Origin: SZUA-229 sp964531165
Lineage (GTDB): Bacteria > Pseudomonadota > Gammaproteobacteria > SZUA-229
Assembly: GCA_964531165.1 (NCBI GenBank)
Contig: CAZHEA010000004.1
Coordinates: forward strand, 25,705 to 89,704
Length of the DNA: 64,000 nt
Direction: 5' to 3'
Shown: piece after piece, positions 8,879 to 17,828 of the stretch
How positions within the stretch are numbered: the first letter of the stretch is position 1
How the letters are laid out: each line of letters begins with the position of its first letter
Program-made: the position numbers and the translations under genes
Notes under the pieces: model-generated
Database searches by the model: none
What the model saw: only the letters and a program-made list of their open reading frames with translations
Told to the model about the DNA's origin: nothing

Positions 8879-10051
8879 TTATCGTTTTGTACTCACAAAA
8901 TATTTACGTTTATATTCAGTGGCGAGGTTGATAGCGACTTTTTTATCCTCCTGAGTTAGTTTTTTATATAATGAATTTTTAGTTTTACGGGCATCTTTGA
9001 CGTTACTGGCGGCGGCAACATAAAACCAGGCGTAAGCAATAGCTGAATTGGGCGGGACTCCTCTGCCAGTGTAGTAGGCAACACCTAAATCCATCTGGGC
9101 TTTTCCATAACCTTTTTCTGCGGCTTTATGAAACCAGGCGACACCTTTTTTATAGTCTTTAGTGACGCTATAGCCCTGTACATATGCGCGGCCCAGATTG
9201 TATTGAGCAGGGCTAAAGTCCTGTGCCGCTGCTTTTTGATACCAGCTAACCGCTTTATTTAGATTTTTTTTGCTGCCAATGCCTTTTTCAAGCATCGCTC
9301 CTGTTTGATTCTGGGCTTCAGCACTGCCCTGTTTAGCGGCTTTTAAATACCATTTAAACGCTTTGTGTTTGTCTTTTTTAACGACATCACTGTTCAGATA
9401 AAGTTGTGCAAGGTTGATTTGTGCATTCGTATTGCCTGCCAATGCGGCTTTTTCAAACCATTTTTTTGCCTGCTTGGGTTTCTTCTTGATGCCGTCACCG
9501 GCTATATACATTTGTGCAAGATTGTTCTGGGCTTCTGTGTGCCCCTGCTTCGCCGCTTTTTTATACCAGTATGCTGCTTTACCTGAGGATTTAGATACGC
9601 CGTCACCATAAAAATAAAGTTTACCTAAAATATACTGAGCCTCTTTATCTTTCTGGCGAGCCGCTTTTAAGAACCAGTTAGCAGCCGATTTGAAGCTGCG
9701 TTTAACGCCGACACCTTTCAGATACATTTGGCCAATCAGCGTTTGTGCCGGAAGGTGATTCTGTTTGGCTGCTTTAATTATCCACTCAGCAGCCTCACTT
9801 GGGTCTTTACGTTGGCCTTTTTGATCAAGATACATTTTGCCGATATTGAACTGAGCTGCCGCATCGCCTTTTTCGGCAAGTGGAAACCACAGCATTAAAG
9901 CAGTAGCAAAATCATCGTTTTTATAGGCGTCGCTGGCTCTTTCAGCATCAGTGGGTGGTTTGATTTTTTTGGACTTATCGGCTGCACCTGAGATAGAGGT
10001 GAAGCTAAAGATAATTAGAAAGCACAGGAGTCGAAAAAGCACGGAAGTCAT
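8879..10051 (-). CDS. Secreted Sel1-repeat (SLR) protein
   Basis: A 390-residue protein with a signal peptide (MTSVLFRLLCFLIIFSFTSI, cleavage likely after SGA) and about nine tandem 36-residue Sel1-like repeats of the form AAKQG-AEAQ-NL-G-MY-G-GVKK-KKA--W--KAA. Sel1 repeats are TPR-like helical pairs that bind proteins or peptidoglycan-related partners. The gene lies between the thioredoxin operon and the transglycosylase, all on the minus strand, but gaps of 80 bases or more leave its operon membership open. The repeat class is certain; the partner is unknown. Confidence 0.85.
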   Translation of the reverse strand: MTSVLFRLLCFLIIFSFTSISGAADKSKKIKPPTDAERASDAYKNDDFATALMLWFPLAEKGDAAAQFNIGKMYLDQKGQRKDPSEAAEWIIKAAKQNHLPAQTLIGQMYLKGVGVKRSFKSAANWFLKAARQKDKEAQYILGKLYFYGDGVSKSSGKAAYWYKKAAKQGHTEAQNNLAQMYIAGDGIKKKPKQAKKWFEKAALAGNTNAQINLAQLYLNSDVVKKDKHKAFKWYLKAAKQGSAEAQNQTGAMLEKGIGSKKNLNKAVSWYQKAAAQDFSPAQYNLGRAYVQGYSVTKDYKKGVAWFHKAAEKGYGKAQMDLGVAYYTGRGVPPNSAIAYAWFYVAAASNVKDARKTKNSLYKKLTQEDKKVAINLATEYKRKYFVSTKR

Positions 10052-10090
10052 AGTCTGGTTATTTTATTGTGTTAGATAACGTTAGAGTAT

Positions 10091-10117
10091 AGAAAAGAAA
10101 CGGCTGAATTTCAGCCG
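10091..10117 (-). terminator. Rho-independent terminator after thioredoxin gene
   Basis: On the minus strand a 7-bp stem CGGCTGA/TCAGCCG with a 3-base loop (10101-10117) is followed by TTTCTTTTCT. It lies 16 bases past the thioredoxin stop and would end the four-gene redox operon. Confidence 0.7.
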
Positions 10118-10132
10118 ACAATCGACGGATGT

Positions 10133-10480
10133 TCAATTACTATGTTGCTGAATAAACTCGCGCATAAAATGCAGAGGCTTAGCACCACTAAAACGACCGC
10201 GTTCTTCACCGTCAATAAATAAAATGAGCGTTGGGAATCCGCGCACCTGATAACGCCCTGCCAGTTTCATGTTTTCATCTTCATCGACTTCAACTTTAGC
10301 GATGCCCAGACTGTCGTTAAACTCAAACGCGAGTTTTTCGAGCAGCGGTGCAATTACCCGGCAGGGTGAGCACCACTCAGCCCATAAATCAACCAGTATG
10401 GGTTTGTTGTGGGAAGCGTCAATCACTAACGATTGAAAGCTGTCGAGATCAACTATAAAAATATTATCGGGCTTTGACAT
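10133..10480 (-). CDS. Thioredoxin-like protein
   Basis: A 115-residue cytosolic thioredoxin-fold protein. The active site is WCSPC (Cys37 and Cys40) within DLWAEWCSPCRVIAPLLEKL, and the cis-proline loop is RGFPTLILF. Ordinary thioredoxins carry WCGPC, and Gly to Ser in the dipeptide is expected to shift redox potential modestly. It is the last gene of a minus-strand set with a flavin disulfide oxidoreductase, a Nudix hydrolase and a retropepsin-like protein, and is followed by a terminator at 10091. The flavoprotein next door is dihydrolipoamide-dehydrogenase-like, not a thioredoxin reductase, so a direct electron link is only a guess. Confidence 0.85.
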   Translation of the reverse strand: MSKPDNIFIVDLDSFQSLVIDASHNKPILVDLWAEWCSPCRVIAPLLEKLAFEFNDSLGIAKVEVDEDENMKLAGRYQVRGFPTLILFIDGEERGRFSGAKPLHFMREFIQQHSN

Positions 10481-10543
10481 AAATAAACAGGTTTAATAAA
10501 CAAAAATTGTGGATGAATAAAAGTGTTAATAATCCGCTAAAGT

Positions 10544-11953
10544 TTAACTCAATGGCTGTATTTCGAGGGGCCAGTGAGTTTCTTTGATGTTCAGTTTCGA
10601 TTTCAAATGATATAAAGCGGCCTGTAATGCCTCTTCTATAACCGGGTGATAGAAAGGCATGCGCAGGACATCGTGTACTGTCATTTGCATTTCAATGCAC
10701 CAGCATAGTAAGTGTCCGAGGTTTTCACCTTTTACGCAGGCCATCGATGCACCGAGTAATTTTCCGCTGTTGATATCGGCATATACTCGTATGAGCCCGC
10801 GGTTTTTGCCCATGATTAATGCGCGTCCGACCGGTGCCATTTTAATTTCACCAATGGCGGTGGTGTCTGCATCGAGTTCAGAGAGTTTTGCGCCTACTGT
10901 GACAATATTTGGTTCACAAAAAGAAATAGCCAGCGGGGTTTTAATTCTAAATTCAGTGGGGTTGGTTTGCATAATATTGTAGCCTGCAACCCGGCCTTCA
11001 AAACCTGCTTCGTGTAAAATGGGTTTATCCGCATTACAGTCGCCAGCAATATAAATTGAGCTGTCACCTAATTGCATGGTGTTGGGGTTATAAACTGGTA
11101 CTCCATTGGCAGAAAGTTCAAGACCAGTGGATTCAAGGTTGAGCTTATCAATATTCGGGCGGCGGCCCATACTGGCAAATATTTTTTCAACTTCAATGGT
11201 TTTATCTCCGCCACTGACCTGTAGATTACCATTTTTCAACAGGCTGATTTCAGCTGCATTGCCCAGCCATAATGGGAACTCTCTGCTAATAACTTCGATG
11301 GCGGTTTTATTGACCTCGATATCATCCAGACCGCTGATAATATTCTGTTGATCTATACCGGTTACATTGACTCCCAGTCGGCTGAGTGACTGGCCAATTT
11401 CAAGGCCGATAACGCCCAGACCGATTACGGCAATGGATTCGGGTAAGGTTTCCAGCTCAAATATTTCATCAGTGGTTAAGATTTTATCAGCAAATTCATT
11501 CCATGCGGCAGGAATAATAGGGCGAGAACCGGTGGCAATAATAATGCGTCTGGCTTTTATGATGTCACCGGTTTCGGTTTCTAATGTGTTTGCATCAATA
11601 AAATGAACATTAGACTCGATGAGCTTGTCTTCAGGTAATATGTCAATGGAATTAGATAGTGTCTGGTCGACAAAGGTGTCACGCAGATCCTGCACGTGCT
11701 CCATTGCATCTTCTTCGTTAATAGTGAGATGTTCTTTACCTTCTATGCCTTCGCGATCAAAGATAGTGCGGCGATGAAAGTCTTCGGCAACCTGAATCAT
11801 GACTTTTGATGGCATGCAGCCGACTCTTGCACAGGTAGTACCCAGTTCGCCACCGTCGATTAAAACAAAATTATCGGTGAAACGTTTTATCTGGCTCATG
11901 CAATACAGGCCGGCACTGCCCGCACCAATAATCGCAACTTCTACTTCTCTCAT
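10544..11953 (-). CDS. Dihydrolipoamide dehydrogenase-like flavoprotein (class I disulfide oxidoreductase)
   Basis: A 469-residue FAD/NAD-dependent enzyme. The N-terminal FAD-binding GAGSAG is at residues 10-15, the redox-active pair is Cys41-Cys46 (CARVGCMPSK), the NAD-binding glycine motif is GLGVIGLEIG, and the C-terminal HPVIEE (His436, Glu441) is the catalytic acid-base pair contributed across the dimer. CARVGC differs from the usual CLNVGC of pyruvate or 2-oxoglutarate dehydrogenase E3, which is present at 31718. This second copy therefore probably serves another disulfide substrate. It follows the Nudix gene by 27 bases and precedes the thioredoxin gene by 63. Confidence 0.85.
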   Translation of the reverse strand: MREVEVAIIGAGSAGLYCMSQIKRFTDNFVLIDGGELGTTCARVGCMPSKVMIQVAEDFHRRTIFDREGIEGKEHLTINEEDAMEHVQDLRDTFVDQTLSNSIDILPEDKLIESNVHFIDANTLETETGDIIKARRIIIATGSRPIIPAAWNEFADKILTTDEIFELETLPESIAVIGLGVIGLEIGQSLSRLGVNVTGIDQQNIISGLDDIEVNKTAIEVISREFPLWLGNAAEISLLKNGNLQVSGGDKTIEVEKIFASMGRRPNIDKLNLESTGLELSANGVPVYNPNTMQLGDSSIYIAGDCNADKPILHEAGFEGRVAGYNIMQTNPTEFRIKTPLAISFCEPNIVTVGAKLSELDADTTAIGEIKMAPVGRALIMGKNRGLIRVYADINSGKLLGASMACVKGENLGHLLCWCIEMQMTVHDVLRMPFYHPVIEEALQAALYHLKSKLNIKETHWPLEIQPLS

Positions 11954-11980
11954 GGGAATATCCTGCTGGTGTTAAAAAAT

Positions 11981-12544
11981 TTAATAAAAAGTGGTAGTGG
12001 TGATGTTGTCTTCATCGCGAATCATTTCACCGTTATGGATTTTAAACTGACCATTTTTTTTATCGGTAAAATATAAATTTAAACTTTGTTTGATAACAGG
12101 AAAGGCCAGATGCTCCCAGTCAATGTCATGTTCGCTGAAAAGTTTTGTTTCCAGACTTTCCGTGCCTGGCTCAGAGAAACCATTGGCAAGTTGACCGCGG
12201 TACATAATGTAAACCTGTGATATGTGTGGAATACTAATGGTGCAGAAGAGCTGACTGTTATTGATTTTGGCGGTGGCTTCTTCAAAGGTTTCACGCTGTG
12301 CGGCTTCGAGTGTGGTTTCGTTGTTTTCCATAAAGCCGGCGGGCAGTGTCCATTGGCCAATACGTGGCTCGATAGCGCGTTTACACAGCAAAATTTTGTT
12401 ATCGTGTTCGGCAATGCAGCCGGCAATAATGCGCGGGTTTTGATAATGAATAAAATCACACACGGTGCACACATAGCGCGGGCGGTTATCTCCTTCTGGA
12501 GTGGTAAGCTCTACCGCTTCACCACAGTGATTACAAAAATTCAT
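11981..12544 (-). CDS. Nudix hydrolase with N-terminal zinc ribbon
   Basis: A 187-residue protein with four cysteines placed as a zinc ribbon (Cys4, Cys7, Cys26, Cys29) and a complete Nudix box from Gly70: GFMENNE, then AAQRETFEEA. The ribbon plus Nudix arrangement is like NudC-type NADH/NAD-capping hydrolases and smaller ribbon-Nudix proteins, which hydrolyse dinucleoside pyrophosphates in the cytosol. The substrate is not fixed by the sequence, and the length is shorter than NudC. Its start lies two bases after the stop of the upstream protease gene, so they are coupled. Confidence 0.88.
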   Translation of the reverse strand: MNFCNHCGEAVELTTPEGDNRPRYVCTVCDFIHYQNPRIIAGCIAEHDNKILLCKRAIEPRIGQWTLPAGFMENNETTLEAAQRETFEEATAKINNSQLFCTISIPHISQVYIMYRGQLANGFSEPGTESLETKLFSEHDIDWEHLAFPVIKQSLNLYFTDKKNGQFKIHNGEMIRDEDNITTTTFY

Positions 12545-12546
12545 TG

Positions 12547-13092
12547 TTAAAGTCCTTCGGGGTATTGACGCAGGGTGAGTGTATTGCCGCGTTGGCTAAA
12601 TTCAAGGTGTTTTAAAAAACTCATCCCCAGCAGTATTTCATCACTTGTGTAACCCGGATTAATCGTAGCACGAATATTGCTCAGTTTAATATCACCGAGG
12701 GATATTTCATTGAGGCGGGTCAGGTAAACTTGTGCATCGCCATTGGCTGTTTGATAGGTCGCAGCAGGCCCACGGCGTAAATTAAGACGACGGGCAATCG
12801 CTTCGGGTATTGCTACATCGGTGGCACCGGTGTCTAGCATGAATGTCACCGGCTGAGAGTTAATACGGCCATCGGCCACATAATGTCCCATTCGATTTCG
12901 CTGAAGTACCAGTTCCTTAATATCCCCGCTTAAAATAAGTGTATTAACTGATTGATTAGGGTTGTTCTGTTTGTCGAGAATATTAGAAAAAAACACCCCG
13001 AGTGCAGCAAATATACCCACCCACATCAGCCCCAGCATAACTGCACCGATCTTTTTTTGTTGCGAATGTTGAGGGGTTTGATTGTCTTGCAT
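12547..13092 (-). CDS. Membrane-anchored retropepsin-like aspartic protease
   Basis: A 181-residue protein with one N-terminal membrane segment (about residues 16-38) and a clan AA retropepsin-like domain. The single catalytic motif is FMLDTGATDVAIP (Asp87-Thr-Gly), followed by a flap region and a C-terminal strand with ILLGMSFLKHL. Such proteins act as dimers, as in retroviral protease, and in bacteria the domain faces the periplasm. It heads a tight minus-strand set with the Nudix hydrolase, flavoprotein and thioredoxin. Its targets are unknown. Confidence 0.82.
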   Translation of the reverse strand: MQDNQTPQHSQQKKIGAVMLGLMWVGIFAALGVFFSNILDKQNNPNQSVNTLILSGDIKELVLQRNRMGHYVADGRINSQPVTFMLDTGATDVAIPEAIARRLNLRRGPAATYQTANGDAQVYLTRLNEISLGDIKLSNIRATINPGYTSDEILLGMSFLKHLEFSQRGNTLTLRQYPEGL

Positions 13093-13159
13093 TGATACTT
13101 TATTTTAAGAAGGTTAGCTTGAAGACAATACTATCTGAAAAATGTCCTAAAATCAGTAA

Positions 13160-13525
13160 ATGGATACAGTAGAAAAAAGACGCGGACAGTGCCGCTACAC
13201 CCGGCACGATAAATTATTTGTGCAGTTGCTCGTGGTCAGTGAAAAAGTTGATGTCAGCAAAGTGACACTACTTTGTCATAGTTGTGATGCATCTATCAAT
13301 GGTCTGAAAATTGAGATTGATCGTGAGCTGCCGGTTGATAGACCGGTAGATTTATGGATGGAATTTGACGGGCTGGATAAAAAGTTCTATCTGCGTGGTC
13401 ATATATGCTGGTGCTGTGAATCTGCAGATTCTGTTGATCTGTATCAGCTAGGCGTTGAACTGGAAGATGCTCATGCAACAGATTATACCGACTGGATTGA
13501 ACTACTCGCTAATTTTTCAGATTAA
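13160..13525 (+). CDS. PilZ-like domain protein
   Basis: A 121-residue PilZ-type protein. Residues 7-12 (RRGQCR) and the D-x-S-x-x-G element DASING at 43-48 match the c-di-GMP-binding signature. It shares length and several core stretches (KKFYLRGHICWC) with the PilZ protein at 3693, so the two look like paralogues. It is unusually cysteine-rich for the family (CR, LLCHSC, CWCC). The ribosome binding site is weak, with an A-rich leader. It diverges from the protease operon at 13092. Confidence 0.78.
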   Translation: MDTVEKRRGQCRYTRHDKLFVQLLVVSEKVDVSKVTLLCHSCDASINGLKIEIDRELPVDRPVDLWMEFDGLDKKFYLRGHICWCCESADSVDLYQLGVELEDAHATDYTDWIELLANFSD

Positions 13526-13677
13526 CTAAGCCATTCTATAACCGTATTGTTGATCACATTTATGATGTAAATTCATCATTTTGTTATATCAGCTATGTTA
13601 TATTCGCGCCACAATTTAACGAATCAATTTATACATATCATTTTTATCCTGATTTTTAAAATGAGGAGGGGAATATC

Positions 13678-14355
13678 TTGTCTGAAGAAGAGAATACGCT
13701 ACAGGAGAATGAGCTGGAAGAGCTGGTACTGCGCGAAAGCATTGTCAGTGCCACCGGTTTGAATGAGGGTAGCCTGCAAATTGGCATCAAGGGCGACCCG
13801 TCGTTGCGGGAAACTTCACTGGATCGTAAGCGTTATGAAAGTCCGGTGGATAAGGTAATTGTACCGTTGATGGAAAATCTTGATGAGCTGATGTTAAATC
13901 GCAGTTGCTATCGAATTTTTATCGGTTTTAATAGTGGTGAAGTACGCACCAACTCTATTTTTGATCCATTACGTGAAGAAATCCATTCTTCAGAAAAACT
14001 TGCGGATAAGGCATATCTTGATCGGCACTTCCCTAAAATTACTTACGCTGAAAAAATACAGGCGATGCGTAATATTTATAGCTCGATACAGAGTAGCGAG
14101 CTATTTAATTCGGTTCCGGGATACTGGAAAAGTATATTTAATAAACGCCATCAGACCTGGGAGCCGATGACACGCGATGAAATTCATACCATTATGTCAT
14201 CAATAACCGTCATGCGAGATCTACCAGATTTTTATTTACGTAATATTACCATTTGTATTGTGCAGGATTTAGTCCGCATGCAGTTTAACTGTGATGGTAC
14301 GCAAATTATCAGTGCGGAAAATTATCAAAAATTTATTGAAGATAATATGCCATGA
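13678..14355 (+). CDS. Conserved-looking hypothetical protein, TTG start
   Basis: A 225-residue soluble protein I do not recognise. It starts at TTG with a strong GAGGAGGGG ribosome binding site nine bases upstream, and no ATG fits better. The first 30 residues are acidic (SEEENTLQENELEELVLRES). The rest is mixed helical with no signal peptide, membrane segment or known catalytic motif. It is monocistronic, ending at the hairpin at 14465. Confidence 0.65.
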   Translation: MSEEENTLQENELEELVLRESIVSATGLNEGSLQIGIKGDPSLRETSLDRKRYESPVDKVIVPLMENLDELMLNRSCYRIFIGFNSGEVRTNSIFDPLREEIHSSEKLADKAYLDRHFPKITYAEKIQAMRNIYSSIQSSELFNSVPGYWKSIFNKRHQTWEPMTRDEIHTIMSSITVMRDLPDFYLRNITICIVQDLVRMQFNCDGTQIISAENYQKFIEDNMP

Positions 14356-14464
14356 AAGGTTGTTAGGGCTAGAGTTTGTTTTTCAATGACCGCTTTTACT
14401 CATCTATGCTTACATTGAGTTAGTGCGCATCAATGCGAAAAGTTTTAGTGCAGTCAGTGAACTG

Positions 14465-14508
14465 CGGTAAAAAAATTCGGCAATGACGATGCCGGTTTTA
14501 TTTTACCG
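14465..14508. terminator. Bidirectional terminator hairpin
   Basis: Arms CGGTAAAA (14465-14472) and TTTTACCG (14501-14508) enclose an inner stem CGGCA/TGCCG (14478-14494). The plus strand carries a TTTTATTTT tract and the minus strand a T7 tract, so it can serve both the plus-strand gene ending at 14355 and the minus-strand gene ending at 14517. Confidence 0.65.
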
Positions 14509-14516
14509 AAATCAAT

Positions 14517-14903
14517 TTATTTTAATGTAGCGCCCGCCAGTAAATCATCAAATGGCGAAGTTTGAATCGGGCCGATTTCAATGACTATTGTTTCATCTAA
14601 CGGAATCTCATCCGACTCAAGGTGCGGCAATATTTCCTCAGATACTTGCATAATGGTAATCATGCCCTGCTGATTATTGGCATCACTTTCTGCATCTATG
14701 CTTTTCTGTAAATCGCTCAGGTATTCTTTAACCGTTATTAATCGAGCGGGTAAGTCCTGCTGTTGAAAAGCGGGCTTGAATCCGAGATGCAATTCTCGCA
14801 AACCAGTTTCACTATTGTCATTAATGGCTATTGTAAACGGGCCTTGTATTTCCACTGTAATCACCGGGTTATATTTAAAATGAAAATAAATTTTAGCAAA
14901 CAA
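14517..14903 (-). CDS. Hypothetical protein downstream of djlA
   Basis: A 128-residue acidic soluble protein of unknown family, without signal peptide or membrane segment. It follows djlA by 36 bases on the same strand and ends at the bidirectional hairpin, so it is probably the second gene of a two-gene unit. The N-terminus reads as beta-strands (FAKIYFHFKYNPVITVEI), followed by a helical middle. No functional motif is seen. Confidence 0.55.
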   Translation of the reverse strand: MFAKIYFHFKYNPVITVEIQGPFTIAINDNSETGLRELHLGFKPAFQQQDLPARLITVKEYLSDLQKSIDAESDANNQQGMITIMQVSEEILPHLESDEIPLDETIVIEIGPIQTSPFDDLLAGATLK

Positions 14904-14939
14904 ATGACATCAGTGGTGATGTTTATTTGCAACTATTTC

Positions 14940-15716
14940 TTATCTGCTGTTTTTTATCTGATCATAGGCGGCTTTAATCTCCGCAGTTTTCTGATTCGCC
15001 AGTTTAATCATTTCCTCTGGCATGCCTTTGGCAACCAGTTTATCAGGATGATGTTGGCTCATTAAACGTCGGTAGCTTTTCTTCAGAGTGCTGTCAGAGA
15101 CTTCGCTATCCACTCCCAGTACGGCATAGGCCTGACTTAAGCTGGGCTGTGCCGATGTGTTTACTGAGTGTTGTGAGTATTGTTGCTGTGCGCTTACCCT
15201 ATTAATTATCTGATCGAGCTGTGCGGCTGAAAAGCCAATTTGCTGAGCAATGTGTTGCAGCGCTGCATGTTCAGCCCGGTCAAGCTTGTTGTCGGCATAA
15301 GCGGTTGCAATTAATATTTCCAGAAACATCTGCAGCAGATTGGTGCGTCGGTGACTTTCCTTTTTAAACTGCTCAAGCACCTCGTCGAGGGGAAAGTCAT
15401 TTTGTTTGCCCTGGTTAAATAAATCAATAGCCGCCTTGCGCTGATTAGCATCTAAATTCATCTGCCCCATAATGTTCTCGGCCATCTGAATTTCACTGCG
15501 TGATACCGTGCCATCAGCTTTAGCCAGATACCCCATCACGGAAAAAACCGTAGTGAAAAAAGCCAGTTGTACGCGTTCGGTATTGCCGGGCTCGAGGCCG
15601 GCGATATTCAGTCCTTTATCAAGCTGGTGACCCACCGCCATACCCATCAGGGCACCCAGTGGCCCGCCCAGCATAAAGCCAAAGCCGCCGCCAACAATTT
15701 TTCCCCACCAGCTCAT
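14940..15716 (-). CDS. djlA: Membrane-anchored DnaJ co-chaperone
   Basis: A 258-residue co-chaperone that stimulates DnaK at the inner membrane. It has the DjlA layout: a short Gly-rich N-terminal membrane dimerisation segment (WWGKIVGGGFGFMLGGPLGA), a TerB-like helical domain in the middle, and a C-terminal J domain with the HPD tripeptide at residues 223-225. Length and order match the known family. The J domain sits at the extreme C-terminus, as in other DjlA proteins. Confidence 0.92.
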   Translation of the reverse strand: MSWWGKIVGGGFGFMLGGPLGALMGMAVGHQLDKGLNIAGLEPGNTERVQLAFFTTVFSVMGYLAKADGTVSRSEIQMAENIMGQMNLDANQRKAAIDLFNQGKQNDFPLDEVLEQFKKESHRRTNLLQMFLEILIATAYADNKLDRAEHAALQHIAQQIGFSAAQLDQIINRVSAQQQYSQHSVNTSAQPSLSQAYAVLGVDSEVSDSTLKKSYRRLMSQHHPDKLVAKGMPEEMIKLANQKTAEIKAAYDQIKNSR

Positions 15717-15805
15717 GATGCTAACCTGTATTTCAGAGTGGCTGCAGGACGGTAGAAGCGATGTCTATTTAGTCTGTATTTGTGTGTATTCATTTTCATG
15801 TTCTT

Positions 15806-16057
15806 TTATTTTTTAAGCGACTTAAAGTCTTCGCCCAGTTGAGATCCTGTCCTTGTGACCGTTAGTGCGTGTAAAGATTCATCATCCGGAAACATTCGGC
15901 GTAAATCATCCAGTGTCAGCGATGAGCCTTTACGATCAAATTCAGCCCAGATAGCATCCCAGCGCGTATCGTCAAAATAAAATCCAACCGGTAGCATCGC
16001 CACCGGCAAATTATTAAAGTCGGTAATGACTTTGGGTTCAGTGAGCTTTCCGGCCAT
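15806..16057 (-). CDS. Small protein cotranscribed with TRAP transporter genes
   Basis: An 83-residue soluble protein starting one base after the stop of the TRAP large permease, so it is translationally linked to the transporter operon. It contains LPVGFYFDDTRWDAIWAEFD and a following LTLDDLRRMFPDDESL stretch, with no recognised motif. It may be a small accessory protein, or just the operon tail. I cannot assign a function. Confidence 0.55.
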   Translation of the reverse strand: MAGKLTEPKVITDFNNLPVAMLPVGFYFDDTRWDAIWAEFDRKGSSLTLDDLRRMFPDDESLHALTVTRTGSQLGEDFKSLKK

Positions 16058-16058
16058 G

Positions 16059-17315
16059 CTATTTCCACCATAAAGTTAATGCAGGTATATAGGATATCAT
16101 AAGCAGCCAGATAAGCATGATGACTAAAAAGGGCAGGGTTGCGCGGAACAGGGTGAGAATGTTTTTGCCAAAGCGTTGAGAGGCGATAAATAAATTAATT
16201 CCCACCGGCGGTGTCATATAGCCGATTTCCAGATTGGCCAGAAACAGAATGCCGAGGTGTACGGGATCAATATTATAACGCAGAGCAAGAGGCATGATTA
16301 GCGGAACCACCACCACGATGGCTGAAAAAATATCCATCATTGCACCTATGAGCAATAAGAAGATATTCAGCAACAGCAAAAACTGCAATTGACTATCGAT
16401 ATGGCTCTCAATGAGTGTCAGTAATTTTGTCGGTAGCTGGGTATCTATTAACAGGTTTGTCAGCCCCATTGCCATTCCTAGTATCACTAGAATGCTACCA
16501 ACTAAAATGGATGTGTCGGTAAGTATTTTCGGCAGGTCTTTAGCGAGTTTTATCTGTTTGTAAATGCGGGTTTCTATAAATAAAGCATAGGCGGCGGTAA
16601 CGGCAGCGGCTTCGGTTACGGTAACAAAACCACCGAAGATGCCGGTAATAATAAATACCGGTAAGAAAATATCCCACTTGCTGGCATTGACGGCGCTAAC
16701 CAGTTGGTGGGCTGAAAATTGTTGCTGAGGATGATGCCATGCGAGAGATGATTTGTAGCTATACAGTGACAACATAATTAATAAAATAATTCCCGGTACG
16801 ATACCGGCTAAAAATAGATCGTCAATATTGGTGCCGGAGACAATGCCATACAAAAGAATCGCCAGACTGGGTGGAAATAATAAACCCAAAGAACCGGAGG
16901 ATGTTAGTAGGCCTAAAGAAAAATTTTCTGAATAGTTAGCTTTGATAAATAACGGGTAGAGCAGTCCACCCAGGGCGATAATAGTAACCCCGGATGCGCC
17001 GGTGAAAGCGGTGAAAAATGAGCAGGAAACAATGGCTGCGATAGAAAGTCCACCGGGCATCCAGCCGAGCAGTGCATTAAATAAAGTGAGCAAACGATTT
17101 GCACTGCCACCTGCGGCCATTACCATGCCGGCAAATGTGAATAATGGAATGGTGATTAAATTTGGCTGGTTGGCCAGTCGGTATAATTCAATAATTAAAA
17201 TAACCGGGTTCAGCTCGGATTCGATGCTGGCATAAATGCCTCCGGCAGCTAATACAATAAACAGGGGTAGGCCAACGATGGCGAGTAAAAATAATGCTAT
17301 TAACAAAATAGACAT
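16059..17315 (-). CDS. dctM: TRAP transporter large permease (DctM type)
   Basis: A 418-residue inner-membrane protein, almost entirely hydrophobic with about 12 membrane helices. It has the DctM signatures ITIPLFTFAGMVMAAGG near the start, LFPPSLAILLYGIVSGTNID in the middle and EIGYMTPPVGINLFIASQRF near the end. It is the sodium-driven transport subunit that takes substrate from the periplasmic receptor. Its start coincides with the stop of the small permease gene (position 17315), consistent with coupled translation. Confidence 0.92.
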   Translation of the reverse strand: MSILLIALFLLAIVGLPLFIVLAAGGIYASIESELNPVILIIELYRLANQPNLITIPLFTFAGMVMAAGGSANRLLTLFNALLGWMPGGLSIAAIVSCSFFTAFTGASGVTIIALGGLLYPLFIKANYSENFSLGLLTSSGSLGLLFPPSLAILLYGIVSGTNIDDLFLAGIVPGIILLIMLSLYSYKSSLAWHHPQQQFSAHQLVSAVNASKWDIFLPVFIITGIFGGFVTVTEAAAVTAAYALFIETRIYKQIKLAKDLPKILTDTSILVGSILVILGMAMGLTNLLIDTQLPTKLLTLIESHIDSQLQFLLLLNIFLLLIGAMMDIFSAIVVVVPLIMPLALRYNIDPVHLGILFLANLEIGYMTPPVGINLFIASQRFGKNILTLFRATLPFLVIMLIWLLMISYIPALTLWWK

Positions 17316-17803
17316 TAGTTACTTTTAGGTAGTTTTAAAGTAAATGAACTTAAGAAAAAATGCAGGCTAAGGGTGAAGAAACCCAGAGGGACAACCAGAG
17401 CAAGATATAATGCCAGTTGCTCATTGGCGGGTGCGTAGCGATACTCGTCTAGCCAGAATTGCAATGCATACCAGAGCGAGATGCTACAAATGACGCCGCT
17501 AACTATACTAAGCGGTTGCTTAAGTTTCTGTTTAAGCGCGGGGTCAAGCAGGCTGTTGATAAAGTCCATTTTGATATGCTGACTGTTCTCGCAGGCCAGT
17601 GCTGCACCCATAAAAGTAATAAATAAAACCAGATGCCGGGATATAACATCAATATCAGAAAACCCTAGCTCAAAGACATTGCGTAGAATAACCTGTGAAA
17701 GCGATAATATGAGTAACAGTAGTAAGCTGGTCGCTGCAATAAACTTCTCCATTTGGATAAGTTTATTTTTCATGGTTAGAATTAAATTTTCCTGAACTGA
17801 CAT
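17315..17803 (-). CDS. dctQ: TRAP transporter small permease (DctQ type)
   Basis: A 162-residue four-helix membrane protein that stabilises the large TRAP subunit. SQVILRNVFELGFSDIDVIS followed by a hydrophobic helix and GAALACENSQHIKMDF matches the conserved DctQ core. It lies between the receptor gene (25-base gap) and the large permease gene in the standard P-Q-M order. Confidence 0.9.
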   Translation of the reverse strand: MSVQENLILTMKNKLIQMEKFIAATSLLLLLILSLSQVILRNVFELGFSDIDVISRHLVLFITFMGAALACENSQHIKMDFINSLLDPALKQKLKQPLSIVSGVICSISLWYALQFWLDEYRYAPANEQLALYLALVVPLGFFTLSLHFFLSSFTLKLPKSN

Positions 17804-17828
17804 GGTGTAGGGGTTCTGATGGAATTAT

